Of a stretch of 64,000 nt of DNA, positions 33,503 through 41,970 are shown in pieces (positions within the stretch are counted from its first letter, which is position 1; each line of letters begins with the position of its first letter). This DNA comes from AP-15 sp963702685 (GTDB taxonomy: Bacteria > Pseudomonadota > Alphaproteobacteria > ATCC43930 > CGMCC-115725). The DNA lies in the NCBI GenBank assembly GCA_963702685.1, contig CAVPDQ010000006.1, forward strand, positions 124,001 through 188,000, given 5' to 3'. The notes below the pieces were generated by a model that was not told the origin of the DNA, did no database searches, and saw only the letters and a program-made list of their open reading frames with translations. The position numbers and the translations under genes are program-made.

Positions 33503-34683
33503 CGGGTCGCCGCCAGATTCCGACTATGCCCCGCCACCGGTATCTGCCGGCGGTTTTGCGATTGCAGCACGTCCCACACGATCAGCCCAAACAAAAACAG
33601 CAACGGCAGGCTCCTCAGCATCGACAATCTCCAGGTCATGGCGATGATGACCGGAAGGATAAGCGCGGTCCCGATAATCAGGATCCCGGCGATGCCCAGG
33701 GGCCGGCGGCGCTGGTCGCCGATCGCCGCCAGAGCCGCGTTGGTGACCATCGGGGTGTCATAGACAAAGGCGTAGGGCGTCGCCAGAAAGGTGCCGACGA
33801 GGACCGCTGCCGCCGAACGGGCGGTCAGGCCGCGCCGGCAGCACAGCCAAAGGACGGCGACGACGAGCAGCGCGACGCCGCCCTGGACGATGCGGGCCGA
33901 GGTCAAGCCGACGCCCAGCAAGGTCAGGTTTCCCAGTATCGTCACGGTGTACCGGCTGGCGACCCCGGCGGCCCAATCGGCATGCCCGGCAAGCTTACCG
34001 AGCCACAACGGCCAGGCCTGCCACCCGAAAGCGGCCGTGCTCGCCAGCACCAGCAGGGCTGCCGTCGCGCCGGCCGCTGCCGTGGCACGCCACAGCCGCG
34101 CCGCAACCAGCGCGATCGGCACCAGCAATCCCAGCTGCGGCTTGACCGTCGCCAGCCCGAGCAGGACACCGCCCAGAATCGGGCGCGGCCCGGCAAAACG
34201 AAGACCGCCGACAATCAATGCCGAGGTCAAAAACCCGGTCTGTCCGCTGGCAAAGGTGACGATCGAGGCCGGCGCCAAGACGACCAGGGAGGCGCCGAGG
34301 CCGCGTTCTTGCCGCCATACGGAAATGATAAAATAGAATGCGAATGTCACGAATATCCAAACTGCATAGGCGGCATAGTACGACAAAAAACCGAGAGGAT
34401 AGATCAGCAGAAGGAAGCTCGGCGGATACGGACACGGCAGGTAATACGTGGGCACGCTGCCCAGATCGACTTGAAAATCGTGGATTGCCGTATCGTTGTA
34501 GATTGTCGCCGCCGCATGAACGGTGGTGAACCTGGCAAACGACCAGATGCCGAAGAAGTCATTCGACCAGATGTTGTGCTGCGCCAGATTTAGCCCGATC
34601 GAGCGTATCGAGATTAGCGCAAACAGCAGCATCACCACCGCGAACGCGACGATCAGCGCCCTGCGGACCAGCTCTGCGAGCAT
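33499..34683 (-). CDS. GT87-family polyprenyl-phosphate-sugar glycosyltransferase (DUF2029)
   Basis: A 394-residue membrane protein with about ten helices. The N-terminal loop DFFGIWSFARFT carries the D-x-x-x-x-W/F motif, and CPYPPSFLLLIYPLGFLSY, VTFASGQTGFLTSALIVGGL and LGLATVKPQLGLLVPI are characteristic of DUF2029/GT87, related to mycobacterial PimE-like mannosyltransferases. Its stop overlaps the start of the GT22 gene (four bases), so the two enzymes probably act in the same glycan or glycolipid pathway on the periplasmic face. The acceptor is unknown. Confidence 0.88.
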   Translation of the reverse strand: MLAELVRRALIVAFAVVMLLFALISIRSIGLNLAQHNIWSNDFFGIWSFARFTTVHAAATIYNDTAIHDFQVDLGSVPTYYLPCPYPPSFLLLIYPLGFLSYYAAYAVWIFVTFAFYFIISVWRQERGLGASLVVLAPASIVTFASGQTGFLTSALIVGGLRFAGPRPILGGVLLGLATVKPQLGLLVPIALVAARLWRATAAAGATAALLVLASTAAFGWQAWPLWLGKLAGHADWAAGVASRYTVTILGNLTLLGVGLTSARIVQGGVALLVVAVLWLCCRRGLTARSAAAVLVGTFLATPYAFVYDTPMVTNAALAAIGDQRRRPLGIAGILIIGTALILPVIIAMTWRLSMLRSLPLLFLFGLIVWDVLQSQNRRQIPVAGHSRNLAATR

Positions 34684-34707
34684 CGGCTGTGGCTTTCCCG
34701 CGCGGGC

Positions 34708-35598
34708 TCAGCCGGACCGGCCGGCGAAAAACCCGCTCAGCGCCCGATAGGTTGCGTCCGGCGCTTCCTCGGGGAGGAAATGCCCGCTGTCGATCGGCTC
34801 GCCGCGGACATCGGCGGCGTGGTCGCGCCACACCGCGAGCATGTCGTAGCCGCCGCCCTGCGCGCTGCGCCGGCCCCACAGCATAAGGAGCGGCATCGCG
34901 AGCCTGCGGCTGCGGTCGGCGCGGTCGTGATCGAGGTCGATCGACGCCCCGGCACGGTATTCGTCGCAGGTGGCGCGGATTGTTTCCGGGTTGCGAAAGC
35001 ACCGCAAATATTCGCCGAACGCGTCCGCCTCGAGCACCGGCGGCTCGCGCAGCAGGCCGGCGAATTGGTGGCGCAGAAAGAACTCGGCGTCGTTGCCGAG
35101 CAACCGCTCCGGAAACCCGCGCGGCTGGATCAGAAAAAACCAGTGCCAGCTCGCGGTTGCCGCCTTTTGATCGATCGTCTCGAACCGGTGGAGGGTTGGC
35201 ACGATGTCGAGCAGCGCCAGGCGCTCGACCCGCTCGGCATGGTCGCGCGCCAGGCGGTGCGCCACCCGCGCGCCGCGGTCGTGGCCGGCGACCATGAACC
35301 GCTCGTGGCCCAGCGCCGCCATGGTCTCGACCTGGTCCCGAGCCAAGGCGCGTTTGGCGTAATTCGCATTCTCGGGGCCGGCGGGCGGTTTCGAGCTGTC
35401 GCCATAGCCGCGCAGATCAGGGATGACGAGCGTAAAATCGGCGGCGAGGCGGGGCGCCACCTTGCGCCACATCAGGTGGGTTTCCGGGTAGCCGTGCAGC
35501 AATAGGAGCGGCGGACCCTTGCCGCCGGTGACGAGGTTTATCTCGGCGCCCGAGGTCGCGATCCGGCGTTGCTCAAAGCCGGGAAAGAAATCGGCCAT
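34708..35598 (-). CDS. Alpha/beta hydrolase, haloacetate (fluoroacetate) dehalogenase-like
   Basis: A 296-residue alpha/beta hydrolase closely resembling fluoroacetate dehalogenase FAcD. Nucleophile Asp107 with Arg108 and Arg111 lie in AGHDRGARVAHR, the acid Asp131 in LLDIVPTLHRF, and His273 in DSGHFLPEEAPD. The halide-binding residues of FAcD (His, Trp, Tyr) are matched by His152-Trp153 (SWHWFFLIQPRG) and Tyr214 (DEYRAGASID). The Asp nucleophile separates it from epoxide-hydrolase look-alikes only partly, but the conserved halide pocket supports dehalogenase activity on 2-haloacids. ATG 35598 is chosen from the family start (ADFFPGFE). Confidence 0.8.
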   Translation of the reverse strand: MADFFPGFEQRRIATSGAEINLVTGGKGPPLLLLHGYPETHLMWRKVAPRLAADFTLVIPDLRGYGDSSKPPAGPENANYAKRALARDQVETMAALGHERFMVAGHDRGARVAHRLARDHAERVERLALLDIVPTLHRFETIDQKAATASWHWFFLIQPRGFPERLLGNDAEFFLRHQFAGLLREPPVLEADAFGEYLRCFRNPETIRATCDEYRAGASIDLDHDRADRSRRLAMPLLMLWGRRSAQGGGYDMLAVWRDHAADVRGEPIDSGHFLPEEAPDATYRALSGFFAGRSG

Positions 35599-35687
35599 GG
35601 CCCGTTCCCCTAAAAAGCGTGTTGTTGCCAAGAATCTGAAAAGAGCGGATAATCTGCAAACGTTGGCGAGTGGTGCGCGAGGGTTCC

Positions 35688-35930
35688 ATGGCCGCCCGGA
35701 TCTTGGTCACACTGGCAGCGCTGCTGTTGGCGGCAGGCGGCTTTTTTGGCGCCGCACCCGCCCCTGCCGGCCCGCTCGACCCCTTCGGCATCCTGTTTTT
35801 GGCCGTCTCCGGCGCGATCTGGTTTGGCTGGGATCGGGTGCGCGAAGCCTTTCACAACCGGCCGGATATGATGATCGTGCGCCTCGGCCCGATGATCGAG
35901 CACCCGCGGGACGGCACCAAGCGGCGGTGA
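35688..35930 (+). CDS. Small membrane protein of unknown function
   Basis: An 80-residue protein with two hydrophobic stretches (ILVTLAALLLAAGGFFGAAP and ILFLAVSGAIWFGWDRV) and a basic cytoplasmic end (MIEHPRDGTKRR). No family is recognised. The frame is the only sensible one between divergent dehalogenase-like and convergent VOC genes, and ATG 35688 follows a GAGGG site. Confidence in coding is moderate. Confidence 0.6.
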   Translation: MAARILVTLAALLLAAGGFFGAAPAPAGPLDPFGILFLAVSGAIWFGWDRVREAFHNRPDMMIVRLGPMIEHPRDGTKRR

Positions 35931-35949
35931 TCGCGCTCCGAGCGCGGGG

Positions 35950-36414
35950 CTAAAGCCCGCGCGTCGCTTCGCCCTTCAATTCGACGGTGTTGCCGTCGGG
36001 GTCGCTGATATAGATCGACGGCCCATATCCCTCGGCGCCATAGCGCTCGCGCACCTCGCCCGGATCGACGCCGTGCCGCAACAGATGCGCGCTGAGCGCA
36101 GCCGCGTCAAAGCCGACAACCCGGATCGCGAAATGGTCCATGTTGCGCGCCGCCCTGTCCGCCGCGCTGTCTGCCGCCTGATCGGGTGGCAGCGGCGCCG
36201 GCACCAGGTCGATCAGCGAGGAGCCGGCGCGCAATTGCACGAGCTTGGGCTGATCGAGCCGGCGTTCTACATGGAGCCCGAGCACGGTTTCGTAGAACCG
36301 GATCGCGCGATCGAGGTCGCCGACCCGAAGCACGACATGGTCGAGGCCGCCGATGCGGATCGCGGCATCGGCTGCGGCCTGGGGTTGCGGCTGGATGGCA
36401 ACGGTATCGGGCAT
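35950..36414 (-). CDS. VOC family protein (glyoxalase-like)
   Basis: A 154-residue protein with two beta-alpha-beta-beta-beta halves: IGGLDHVVLRVGDLDRAIRF (first metal His), YETVLGLHVERR, LIDLVPAPL, then NMDHFAIRVVGFDAAALSAH and IYISDPDGNTVELKGEA (last ligand Glu). The order matches small VOC lyases and dioxygenases such as YwbC- or FosX-like proteins; the substrate is unknown. AAGGAG lies before ATG 36414, which excludes the longer frame. Confidence 0.87.
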   Translation of the reverse strand: MPDTVAIQPQPQAAADAAIRIGGLDHVVLRVGDLDRAIRFYETVLGLHVERRLDQPKLVQLRAGSSLIDLVPAPLPPDQAADSAADRAARNMDHFAIRVVGFDAAALSAHLLRHGVDPGEVRERYGAEGYGPSIYISDPDGNTVELKGEATRGL

Positions 36415-36460
36415 CGTCGGCTCCTTTCCCGCTCGGGGCTCGGCTTGGCTTGGCTCGGCT

Positions 36461-36745
36461 CTATTGCGGCGACGGCTGGCCGGTACGCCGATGCTGGGCA
36501 TGCCAGGCACGGCGCTCTTCCCGCGTCAGGACGCCGTCATGGTCGGTGTCCATCTGGTCGAACAGCGTTCCAGCGCGCTGGATGTACTGGTCGCGGGTGA
36601 CGGCGCCGCGCGGCAAAGACGGCGGCGCAGCGCTGGGTGGAGCAGCCTCCGGCGCGGGCGCGCCGGCGGGCGGGCTCTGCGCGAGAGCAGCGCCAAGCGG
36701 CAGCGACAGCGCGAGGATCAGTGCGATTGCAGCCGAACGCATCAT
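36461..36745 (-). CDS. Secreted EF-hand domain protein
   Basis: A 94-residue protein with a signal peptide (RSAAIALILALSLPLGAALA), a Pro/Ala-rich segment, and one EF-hand calcium loop (FDQMDTDHDGVLTREERRAW) with Asp at positions 1, 3 and 5 and Glu at 12. The tail is basic and Pro-rich. Small periplasmic EF-hand proteins of this kind are common in alphaproteobacteria and have no established role. ATG 36745 or 36742 could be the start. Confidence 0.8.
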   Translation of the reverse strand: MMRSAAIALILALSLPLGAALAQSPPAGAPAPEAAPPSAAPPSLPRGAVTRDQYIQRAGTLFDQMDTDHDGVLTREERRAWHAQHRRTGQPSPQ

Positions 36746-36938
36746 TTAAGACCTCCGCAATGATGCCGCATCCCGTCGAGCTCGAGCAAGCGGATCGGGA
36801 TCGAAGAGCGGCATTGCATCCTGTTCATGTCGCATCGGCAAAAACGAGGGGGTTCGCGCGCCTCCGACGCTAGGAAACCGGCGCGCGGCAAGAGTATAGT
36901 CGTCATAGCTTTACGCAACCTGACACGGGGATCGCGAC

Positions 36939-38075
36939 ATGCAATACCGCAGGATCTCGGCCGATTGCCACCTCGACATGCCGTGGATGCCGCCCGAGTT
37001 GTTCGTCTCGCAGGCGCGGCGCGACCTGAAAGAGCGGATGCCCTATGTCGAGGACGGGCCGGACGGGCCGCAATGGGTGGCCAAGAACGGCGCCAATTTC
37101 GGCCTGCTCTATGGAGTCGGCCCGGGCGGCGCCAAGCATGTGCCGGGGCAAAACGTCCGCGTCGATATCATGGCGGAGCGCGGCCTCTACGACGATGCCA
37201 AGAAAGGCAAGACGCGCTGCAACGATCCGCATCTGCGCCTGAAGGACATGGAGGCCGACGGCGTCGACGCCGAGGTCATCTACGGCGTCCTCGGCACCGC
37301 CTCCAAGCTCAGCGACACCGAGGCCTCGAACGAGGTGCTGCGCATCTACAACGACTGGCTGAAGGATTTCTGCAGCCACTACCCGGACCGCCAGATCGGC
37401 CTCGCGTGCCTACCCTATGGCAGTGTCGAGCGCGCCGTGGAGGAGGTCCATCGCGTCGCCAAGATGGGCCTCAAAGGCCTCGAGCTGTCGTGCTCGTGGG
37501 ACATGGAGCCGATGTGGCACCCGAGCTGGGAGCCGATGTGGCGGGCGATCGACGAGGTGCAGCTGCCGCTGCATTTCCATACCTTCCCGACGACCCCGCC
37601 GCGTGCCCGCCAGGAGGCGCCGCAGGTCCGCCGCGCAGCGATGTTCACCGGCGTCTCGGCGTTTCAGATGGGGCTGATCCACATCATCGCCGGGATGATC
37701 GGGGCGGGTGTGTTCGACCGCTATCCGCGGCTCAAAGTATCGTTCGGCGAGAGCGGTGCGGGCTGGCTCGCCTACGCGCTGCACCGCATGGATTTCGAGT
37801 TCGAGGATCGTTTCCGCGACCTGATGAAGCTGAAGCCCTCCGAATACTGGCGCCGCCAGTGCAAGTGCACCTTCCAGTTCGACCCGATCAGCACCAAGCT
37901 GGTCGACGAAATCGGCGTCGAAACCATGATGTGGGGCTCGGATTACCCGCATACCGACGGCATCTGGCCCGAATCCTCGAAATATATCGACGAGCAGTTC
38001 GCCGGCCTCTCCCCCGAGGTCGTGCGCAAAATCACCTGCGAAAACGCCGCCAAATTCTACGGCCTGGTCAACTAG
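36939..38075 (+). CDS. Amidohydrolase family protein (ACMSD-like)
   Basis: A 378-residue TIM-barrel metal-dependent hydrolase/decarboxylase of the amidohydrolase 2 family. Metal-binding residues are visible as D-x-H in ISADCHLDMPWMP, His in LPLHFHTFPTTPP, and GSDYPHTDGIWPESS near the end. Related proteins include ACMSD and resorcylate decarboxylases, plus many of unknown substrate in soil bacteria. A short message leader with a GGGGA site precedes ATG 36939. It is followed without a gap by the rRNA methyltransferase-like frame. Confidence 0.88.
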   Translation: MQYRRISADCHLDMPWMPPELFVSQARRDLKERMPYVEDGPDGPQWVAKNGANFGLLYGVGPGGAKHVPGQNVRVDIMAERGLYDDAKKGKTRCNDPHLRLKDMEADGVDAEVIYGVLGTASKLSDTEASNEVLRIYNDWLKDFCSHYPDRQIGLACLPYGSVERAVEEVHRVAKMGLKGLELSCSWDMEPMWHPSWEPMWRAIDEVQLPLHFHTFPTTPPRARQEAPQVRRAAMFTGVSAFQMGLIHIIAGMIGAGVFDRYPRLKVSFGESGAGWLAYALHRMDFEFEDRFRDLMKLKPSEYWRRQCKCTFQFDPISTKLVDEIGVETMMWGSDYPHTDGIWPESSKYIDEQFAGLSPEVVRKITCENAAKFYGLVN

Positions 38076-38076
38076 G

Positions 38077-38973
38077 CCGGCGCGCAACGCGTATCTCGCC
38101 GCGGCGGGCTATGTCGCCGAGCTCGCCGCGGAGCTCGGCACTGTCGAGCGCGCGCACGACCGGCTGCTGATTGCGCCGGGGTCGCCGCAGCCGGCGGCTT
38201 GGGCGGCCAATCTTTGGCTCGACCCGCAGGAAATTCCGATCGCGTCGGTCTCGGATGCGGCGGCGAAATTGCGCGCGATCCAGCGTAATTGGGCGGTTTA
38301 TGCGCCGGTGCTGCATCGCCGCGCGGTGCTGATCCAGCAGCAGCTGCCCACGGTGTCGGCAAAGCCGCTGGTGTTCGGCCAGCCGGCGCCGACCGCACCG
38401 CTCGGCTCATGGACCTTGCTCGATCGCGGCACGATCCTCGCGGCACCCCGTTGCACGAGCCCCTTTGCCAATGGCGAAGCGCATTTTGTCGAGGACCGCG
38501 AGGGGCCGCCGAGCCGTGCCTACCTCAAATTATGGGAGGCGCTGACCCTGATCGGTCGCCGGCCACAGCCGGGCGAGCGCTGTCTCGACCTCGGTGCCAG
38601 CCCCGGCGGCTGGAGCTGGGCATTGCAGCGGATGGGCGCCAAGGTCATCAGCATCGACAAAGCGCCGCTCGACAAAGAAATCGCAAATCTGCCCGGCATC
38701 GCGTTCCGGCTCGAAAGCGCTTTTGGCCTCGACCCTCGCGCGGTCGGTCCGATCGATTGGCTGTTCTCGGATATCGTGTGCTATCCGGCGCGCCTGCTGG
38801 CGCTGATCGAGCGCTGGCTCGCCGCCGGCACCTGCCGCTATTTTGTATGCACGATCAAGTTCCAGGGCGAGACCGACCACGCGACCGCCCGGCGCTTTGC
38901 CGCCATCCCCGGCTCGCAGCTACGCCACCTCCACCACAACCGGCACGAGCTGACCTGGAGCAAGCTCGATTAG
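38077..38973 (+). CDS. RlmM/FtsJ-like SAM-dependent rRNA methyltransferase, start unresolved
   Basis: The frame opens at the amidohydrolase stop and encodes a THUMP-less N-terminal part (NAYLAAAGYVAELAAELG, HDRLLIAPGSPQPAAWAANL) then an FtsJ-type domain: RCLDLGASPGGWSWALQRMG for SAM binding, IDWLFSDIVCYPARL, and TIKFQGETDHATA with the catalytic Lys. The K-D-K-E-like set suggests ribose 2'-O-methylation, as in RlmM of 23S rRNA. No ATG, GTG or TTG lies between 38041 and the natural N-terminus; the first canonical start (TTG 38269) would remove 64 conserved residues. A small deletion or an uncommon start codon is likely. Confidence 0.75.
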   Translation, partial: PARNAYLAAAGYVAELAAELGTVERAHDRLLIAPGSPQPAAWAANLWLDPQEIPIASVSDAAAKLRAIQRNWAVYAPVLHRRAVLIQQQLPTVSAKPLVFGQPAPTAPLGSWTLLDRGTILAAPRCTSPFANGEAHFVEDREGPPSRAYLKLWEALTLIGRRPQPGERCLDLGASPGGWSWALQRMGAKVISIDKAPLDKEIANLPGIAFRLESAFGLDPRAVGPIDWLFSDIVCYPARLLALIERWLAAGTCRYFVCTIKFQGETDHATARRFAAIPGSQLRHLHHNRHELTWSKLD

Positions 38974-39641
38974 GGTCCGGAGCCGGCTCGCGAAGGGGCC
39001 CCGCGGGTGGCGCGCGCTGCGACGATGAGCCGGTCGAGCGCCGCAGTGAGCGCGACCTCGATGTCGGGCCGGTTTTCGAGCCGGCGCAGCAGCAAGGCGA
39101 CCGCCTCGATCGTCGACAATGCTTCGCGGCGCGGCTCGCGGCGGATCCGGCCCCAGCGCGACGGGTGCTGCGGGTTGAGCACCAGCCGGCGCAATTTCAG
39201 CAGCCACGGGTTGCGCCACCACATGGCCTTGGCCTCGCTCCAGCTGCCGTCGAGCAGCACCACCCCGTCGAGACCGGCGAGCGCCGCCTTCTGGTCGGCA
39301 GCCGGCTCGCCCCGGCGATCGAGCGCCACCAGCTCGGCGCCGCCCAGGGTTGCCGGCCGCGCCGAGCCGAGATAGAGCACCGCCCAGCGCCGCGGGTCCG
39401 CCCGACCGCTGACGAGACGCGCCAGATTGGGCCAGGAAAGCCCGACGACGAGGCCGGCGCGCTGCAGCATCGCCGGCGCCAGCGCCGCGGTTGCCGCGCT
39501 CTCTTTCTGCTCGCGTGGATGCTGCAAGATCAGCACGAAAAGCCGATTGTCGAGCTTTCCTGGCGCTTTTGGCGCTTTTGTGATAGGCTCATCGCTCACG
39601 GATTTATAGCCCGGCTCGATCGTTAGCACCGTGGCATTCAC
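38970..39641 (-). CDS. DTW domain protein, probable tRNA-uridine aminocarboxypropyltransferase
   Basis: A 223-residue protein with the DTW/TDD region: RLFVLILQHPREQKES, GLSWPNLARLV, VVLLDGSWSEAKAMWWRNPW and NPQHPSRWGRIRREPRREAL, STIEAVALLLRRLE. The family transfers the 3-amino-3-carboxypropyl group of SAM to uridine (acp3U) in tRNA. The usual N-terminal Cys cluster is absent, as in several alphaproteobacterial members. The stop overlaps that of the convergent rRNA methyltransferase gene by four bases. Confidence 0.85.
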   Translation of the reverse strand: MNATVLTIEPGYKSVSDEPITKAPKAPGKLDNRLFVLILQHPREQKESAATAALAPAMLQRAGLVVGLSWPNLARLVSGRADPRRWAVLYLGSARPATLGGAELVALDRRGEPAADQKAALAGLDGVVLLDGSWSEAKAMWWRNPWLLKLRRLVLNPQHPSRWGRIRREPRREALSTIEAVALLLRRLENRPDIEVALTAALDRLIVAARATRGAPSRAGSGP

Positions 39642-39691
39642 CCAAAGCAGCTAACCCGGCCCGTCGCCGGGGCCGATAAATTCGAGGCGCC

Positions 39692-40564
39692 ATGCACAAG
39701 CCCATTCGCAAAGCCGTGTTTCCGGTTGCTGGTCTCGGGACCCGTTTTCTGCCGGCGACCAAGGCCATGCCCAAGGAAATGTTGCCGGTCGTGGACAAGC
39801 CGCTCATTCAATATGCGGTCGAGGAAGCGAAAGCGGCCGGGATCGAGCAGTTCTTTTTCGTCACCGGGCGCTCCAAGAGCGCCATCGACGACCATTTCGA
39901 CCGCGCTTTCGAGATTGAAGCAACCTTGCGCGACCGCGGCAAGACGGAATTGATCGACGAGCTCTACGCGCTGCTGCCCGATCCCGGGCAGATCGCCTAC
40001 ACCCGCCAGCAGACGCCGCTCGGGCTCGGTCATGCGGTGTGGTGCGCGCGCGGGCTCGTCGGCGACGAGCCCTTCGCCGTGCTGCTCGCCGACGATTTGA
40101 TGATGTGCGAGCCGCCGTGCCTGGCGCAAATGGTCGAGGCTTATCGGGAGACCGGCGGCAACCTCGCCGCGATCATCGAGGTGCCGCGGGCGCAGACCGG
40201 ACGCTATGGCGTGCTCGATATCGTCGCCGATGACGGAAGGCTGGTGCGGGCACGAGGCGTCGTCGAGAAGCCGGACCCGGCAACCGCGCCCTCGACCTCG
40301 ACAATCATCGGCCGCTATATCATCCAGCCCGAAGTGTTCGCCCATCTCGAACGCGGCGAGGCCGGCAGCGGCGGGGAAATCCAGCTGACCGACGCGCTCG
40401 CCCGGCTCATCGACAACGGTCAGCCGTTTCACGGGCTGCGCTTCAAGGGAAGGCGCTTCGACTGCGGCGACAAGCTCGGCTATCTCGAAGCCAACCTCGT
40501 TCTGGGCCTCGACCATCCGGAGCTCGGGCCGGGGTTGCGTCGGATCATGGCCGCGCATCTCTGA
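39692..40564 (+). CDS. galU: UTP-glucose-1-phosphate uridylyltransferase
   Basis: A 290-residue nucleotidyltransferase making UDP-glucose for envelope glycans. The N-terminal signature VFPVAGLGTRFLPATKAMPK is complete, followed by EMLPVVDKPLIQYAVEEA, QTPLGLGHAVWCAR, VLLADDLMM and GRYGVLDIV. The end is KGRRFDCGDKLGYLEANLVL. It is followed after 12 bases by a phosphohexomutase gene, a pairing that supplies activated sugars from glucose-6-phosphate. Confidence 0.96.
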   Translation: MHKPIRKAVFPVAGLGTRFLPATKAMPKEMLPVVDKPLIQYAVEEAKAAGIEQFFFVTGRSKSAIDDHFDRAFEIEATLRDRGKTELIDELYALLPDPGQIAYTRQQTPLGLGHAVWCARGLVGDEPFAVLLADDLMMCEPPCLAQMVEAYRETGGNLAAIIEVPRAQTGRYGVLDIVADDGRLVRARGVVEKPDPATAPSTSTIIGRYIIQPEVFAHLERGEAGSGGEIQLTDALARLIDNGQPFHGLRFKGRRFDCGDKLGYLEANLVLGLDHPELGPGLRRIMAAHL

Positions 40565-40576
40565 CTGGAGCCGCCG

Positions 40577-41956
40577 ATGCCGCACCGTTTTCACCCGACG
40601 ATCCTGCGCGAGTACGACATCCGCGGGGTCGTCGGCGAGACCCTGTCGCCGGCGGATGCGCTGGCGCTCGGCCGGGCCTATGCCGTGACCCTGACCGCAG
40701 CGGGCGGCCGACGGGTCGCCACCGGCTATGACGGACGACTGACCTCGCCCGAGCTCGAAGCGGCCCTCGTCGAGGGTCTGGCGACGGAGGGTGTCGATGT
40801 CGTGCGCATCGGCCGCGGGCCGACGCCGATGCTCTATTTCGCGGCAGCGACGCTCGAGGTCGATGGCGGGATCATGGTGACGGGCTCGCACAACCCGCCC
40901 GATCACAACGGCTTCAAGCTGGTGCGCCAGGGCAAGACCTTGTATGGCGCGGCGATCACCGCACTCGGCGAGACGGCGCTCGGGCTCGGCGAGACGCGAG
41001 CCACCTGGGGCCGGGTCGAAGAGCACGCAATTCGCGACGATTACGTGGCGCGCCTGGCGCAAGATTACGCAGGGCGGCGCCCGCTGAAGGTTGCCTGGGA
41101 CCCCGGCAACGGCGCCACCGGCGACGTGGTGCAGCAATTGACCGAGCGTCTCCCAGGCCGCCACACGCTGTTGAATGAAACGATCGACGGCCGCTTTCCG
41201 GCGCATCACCCGGACCCCACGGTGCCGGAAAACCTCGCCCAGCTGCAGCAGGCGGTGACGCAGGCGGGATGCGATCTCGGCATCGCCTTTGATGGCGACG
41301 GCGACCGGATCGGCGTCGTCGATGCCGAGGGCCGCATCCTGTGGGGCGATCAGCTGATGGTGATCCTGGCGCGCGACGTGCTCGCCCGCCACCCCGGCGC
41401 GGCGATCATCGCCGACGTCAAATCGAGCCAGGTGCTGTTCGACGAGATCGCGCGGCTCGGCGGGCGCCCGCTGATGTCGCCGACCGGGCATTCGCTGATC
41501 AAGGCCAAGCTCGCCGAGACCGGGGCGCCGCTCGCCGGCGAGATGAGCGGGCACATCTTCTTTGCCGACCGCTATTACGGCTTTGACGATGCGGTTTATG
41601 TCGCGGTGCGCCTGCTCTCGATCCTGGCGTGCGCGCCGCAGAGCCTGACCCGGATGCGCGACGAGCTGCCGATTGTCGTCAACACCCCGGAATTGCGGTT
41701 CCAATGCGCCGACAGCCGCAAATTTGCAGTCATCGAGGAGGTTCGCGACCGGTTGCGCCGGACCGCGGCCGAGGTCAACGAGATCGACGGCATGCGGGTG
41801 CGCACCGCCGATGGCTGGTGGCTGTTGCGCGCCTCGAACACGCAGGACGTCTTGGTCGCCCGCGCCGAATCGCCGACCGAGGCCGGCCTCGACCGATTAA
41901 AGGCCGATCTCGCGGCCCAGCTCGCGGCGAGCGGGGTCGCGCTGCCGTCGGCCTGA
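40577..41956 (+). CDS. Phosphomannomutase/phosphoglucomutase
   Basis: A 459-residue alpha-D-phosphohexomutase of the AlgC/ManB type. The phosphoserine loop is GIMVTGSHNPPDHNGFKL, the magnesium loop IAFDGDGDRIGVVDAEG, the sugar-binding loop GEMSGHIFFADRYYGFDDA, and the C-terminal phosphate loop WWLLRASNTQDVLVARAE. The N-terminus TILREYDIRGVVGETLSP is typical. It is in an operon with galU and would interconvert glucose or mannose 6- and 1-phosphate. Confidence 0.93.
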   Translation: MPHRFHPTILREYDIRGVVGETLSPADALALGRAYAVTLTAAGGRRVATGYDGRLTSPELEAALVEGLATEGVDVVRIGRGPTPMLYFAAATLEVDGGIMVTGSHNPPDHNGFKLVRQGKTLYGAAITALGETALGLGETRATWGRVEEHAIRDDYVARLAQDYAGRRPLKVAWDPGNGATGDVVQQLTERLPGRHTLLNETIDGRFPAHHPDPTVPENLAQLQQAVTQAGCDLGIAFDGDGDRIGVVDAEGRILWGDQLMVILARDVLARHPGAAIIADVKSSQVLFDEIARLGGRPLMSPTGHSLIKAKLAETGAPLAGEMSGHIFFADRYYGFDDAVYVAVRLLSILACAPQSLTRMRDELPIVVNTPELRFQCADSRKFAVIEEVRDRLRRTAAEVNEIDGMRVRTADGWWLLRASNTQDVLVARAESPTEAGLDRLKADLAAQLAASGVALPSA

Positions 41957-41970
41957 CCGGCGGCGCTGCG

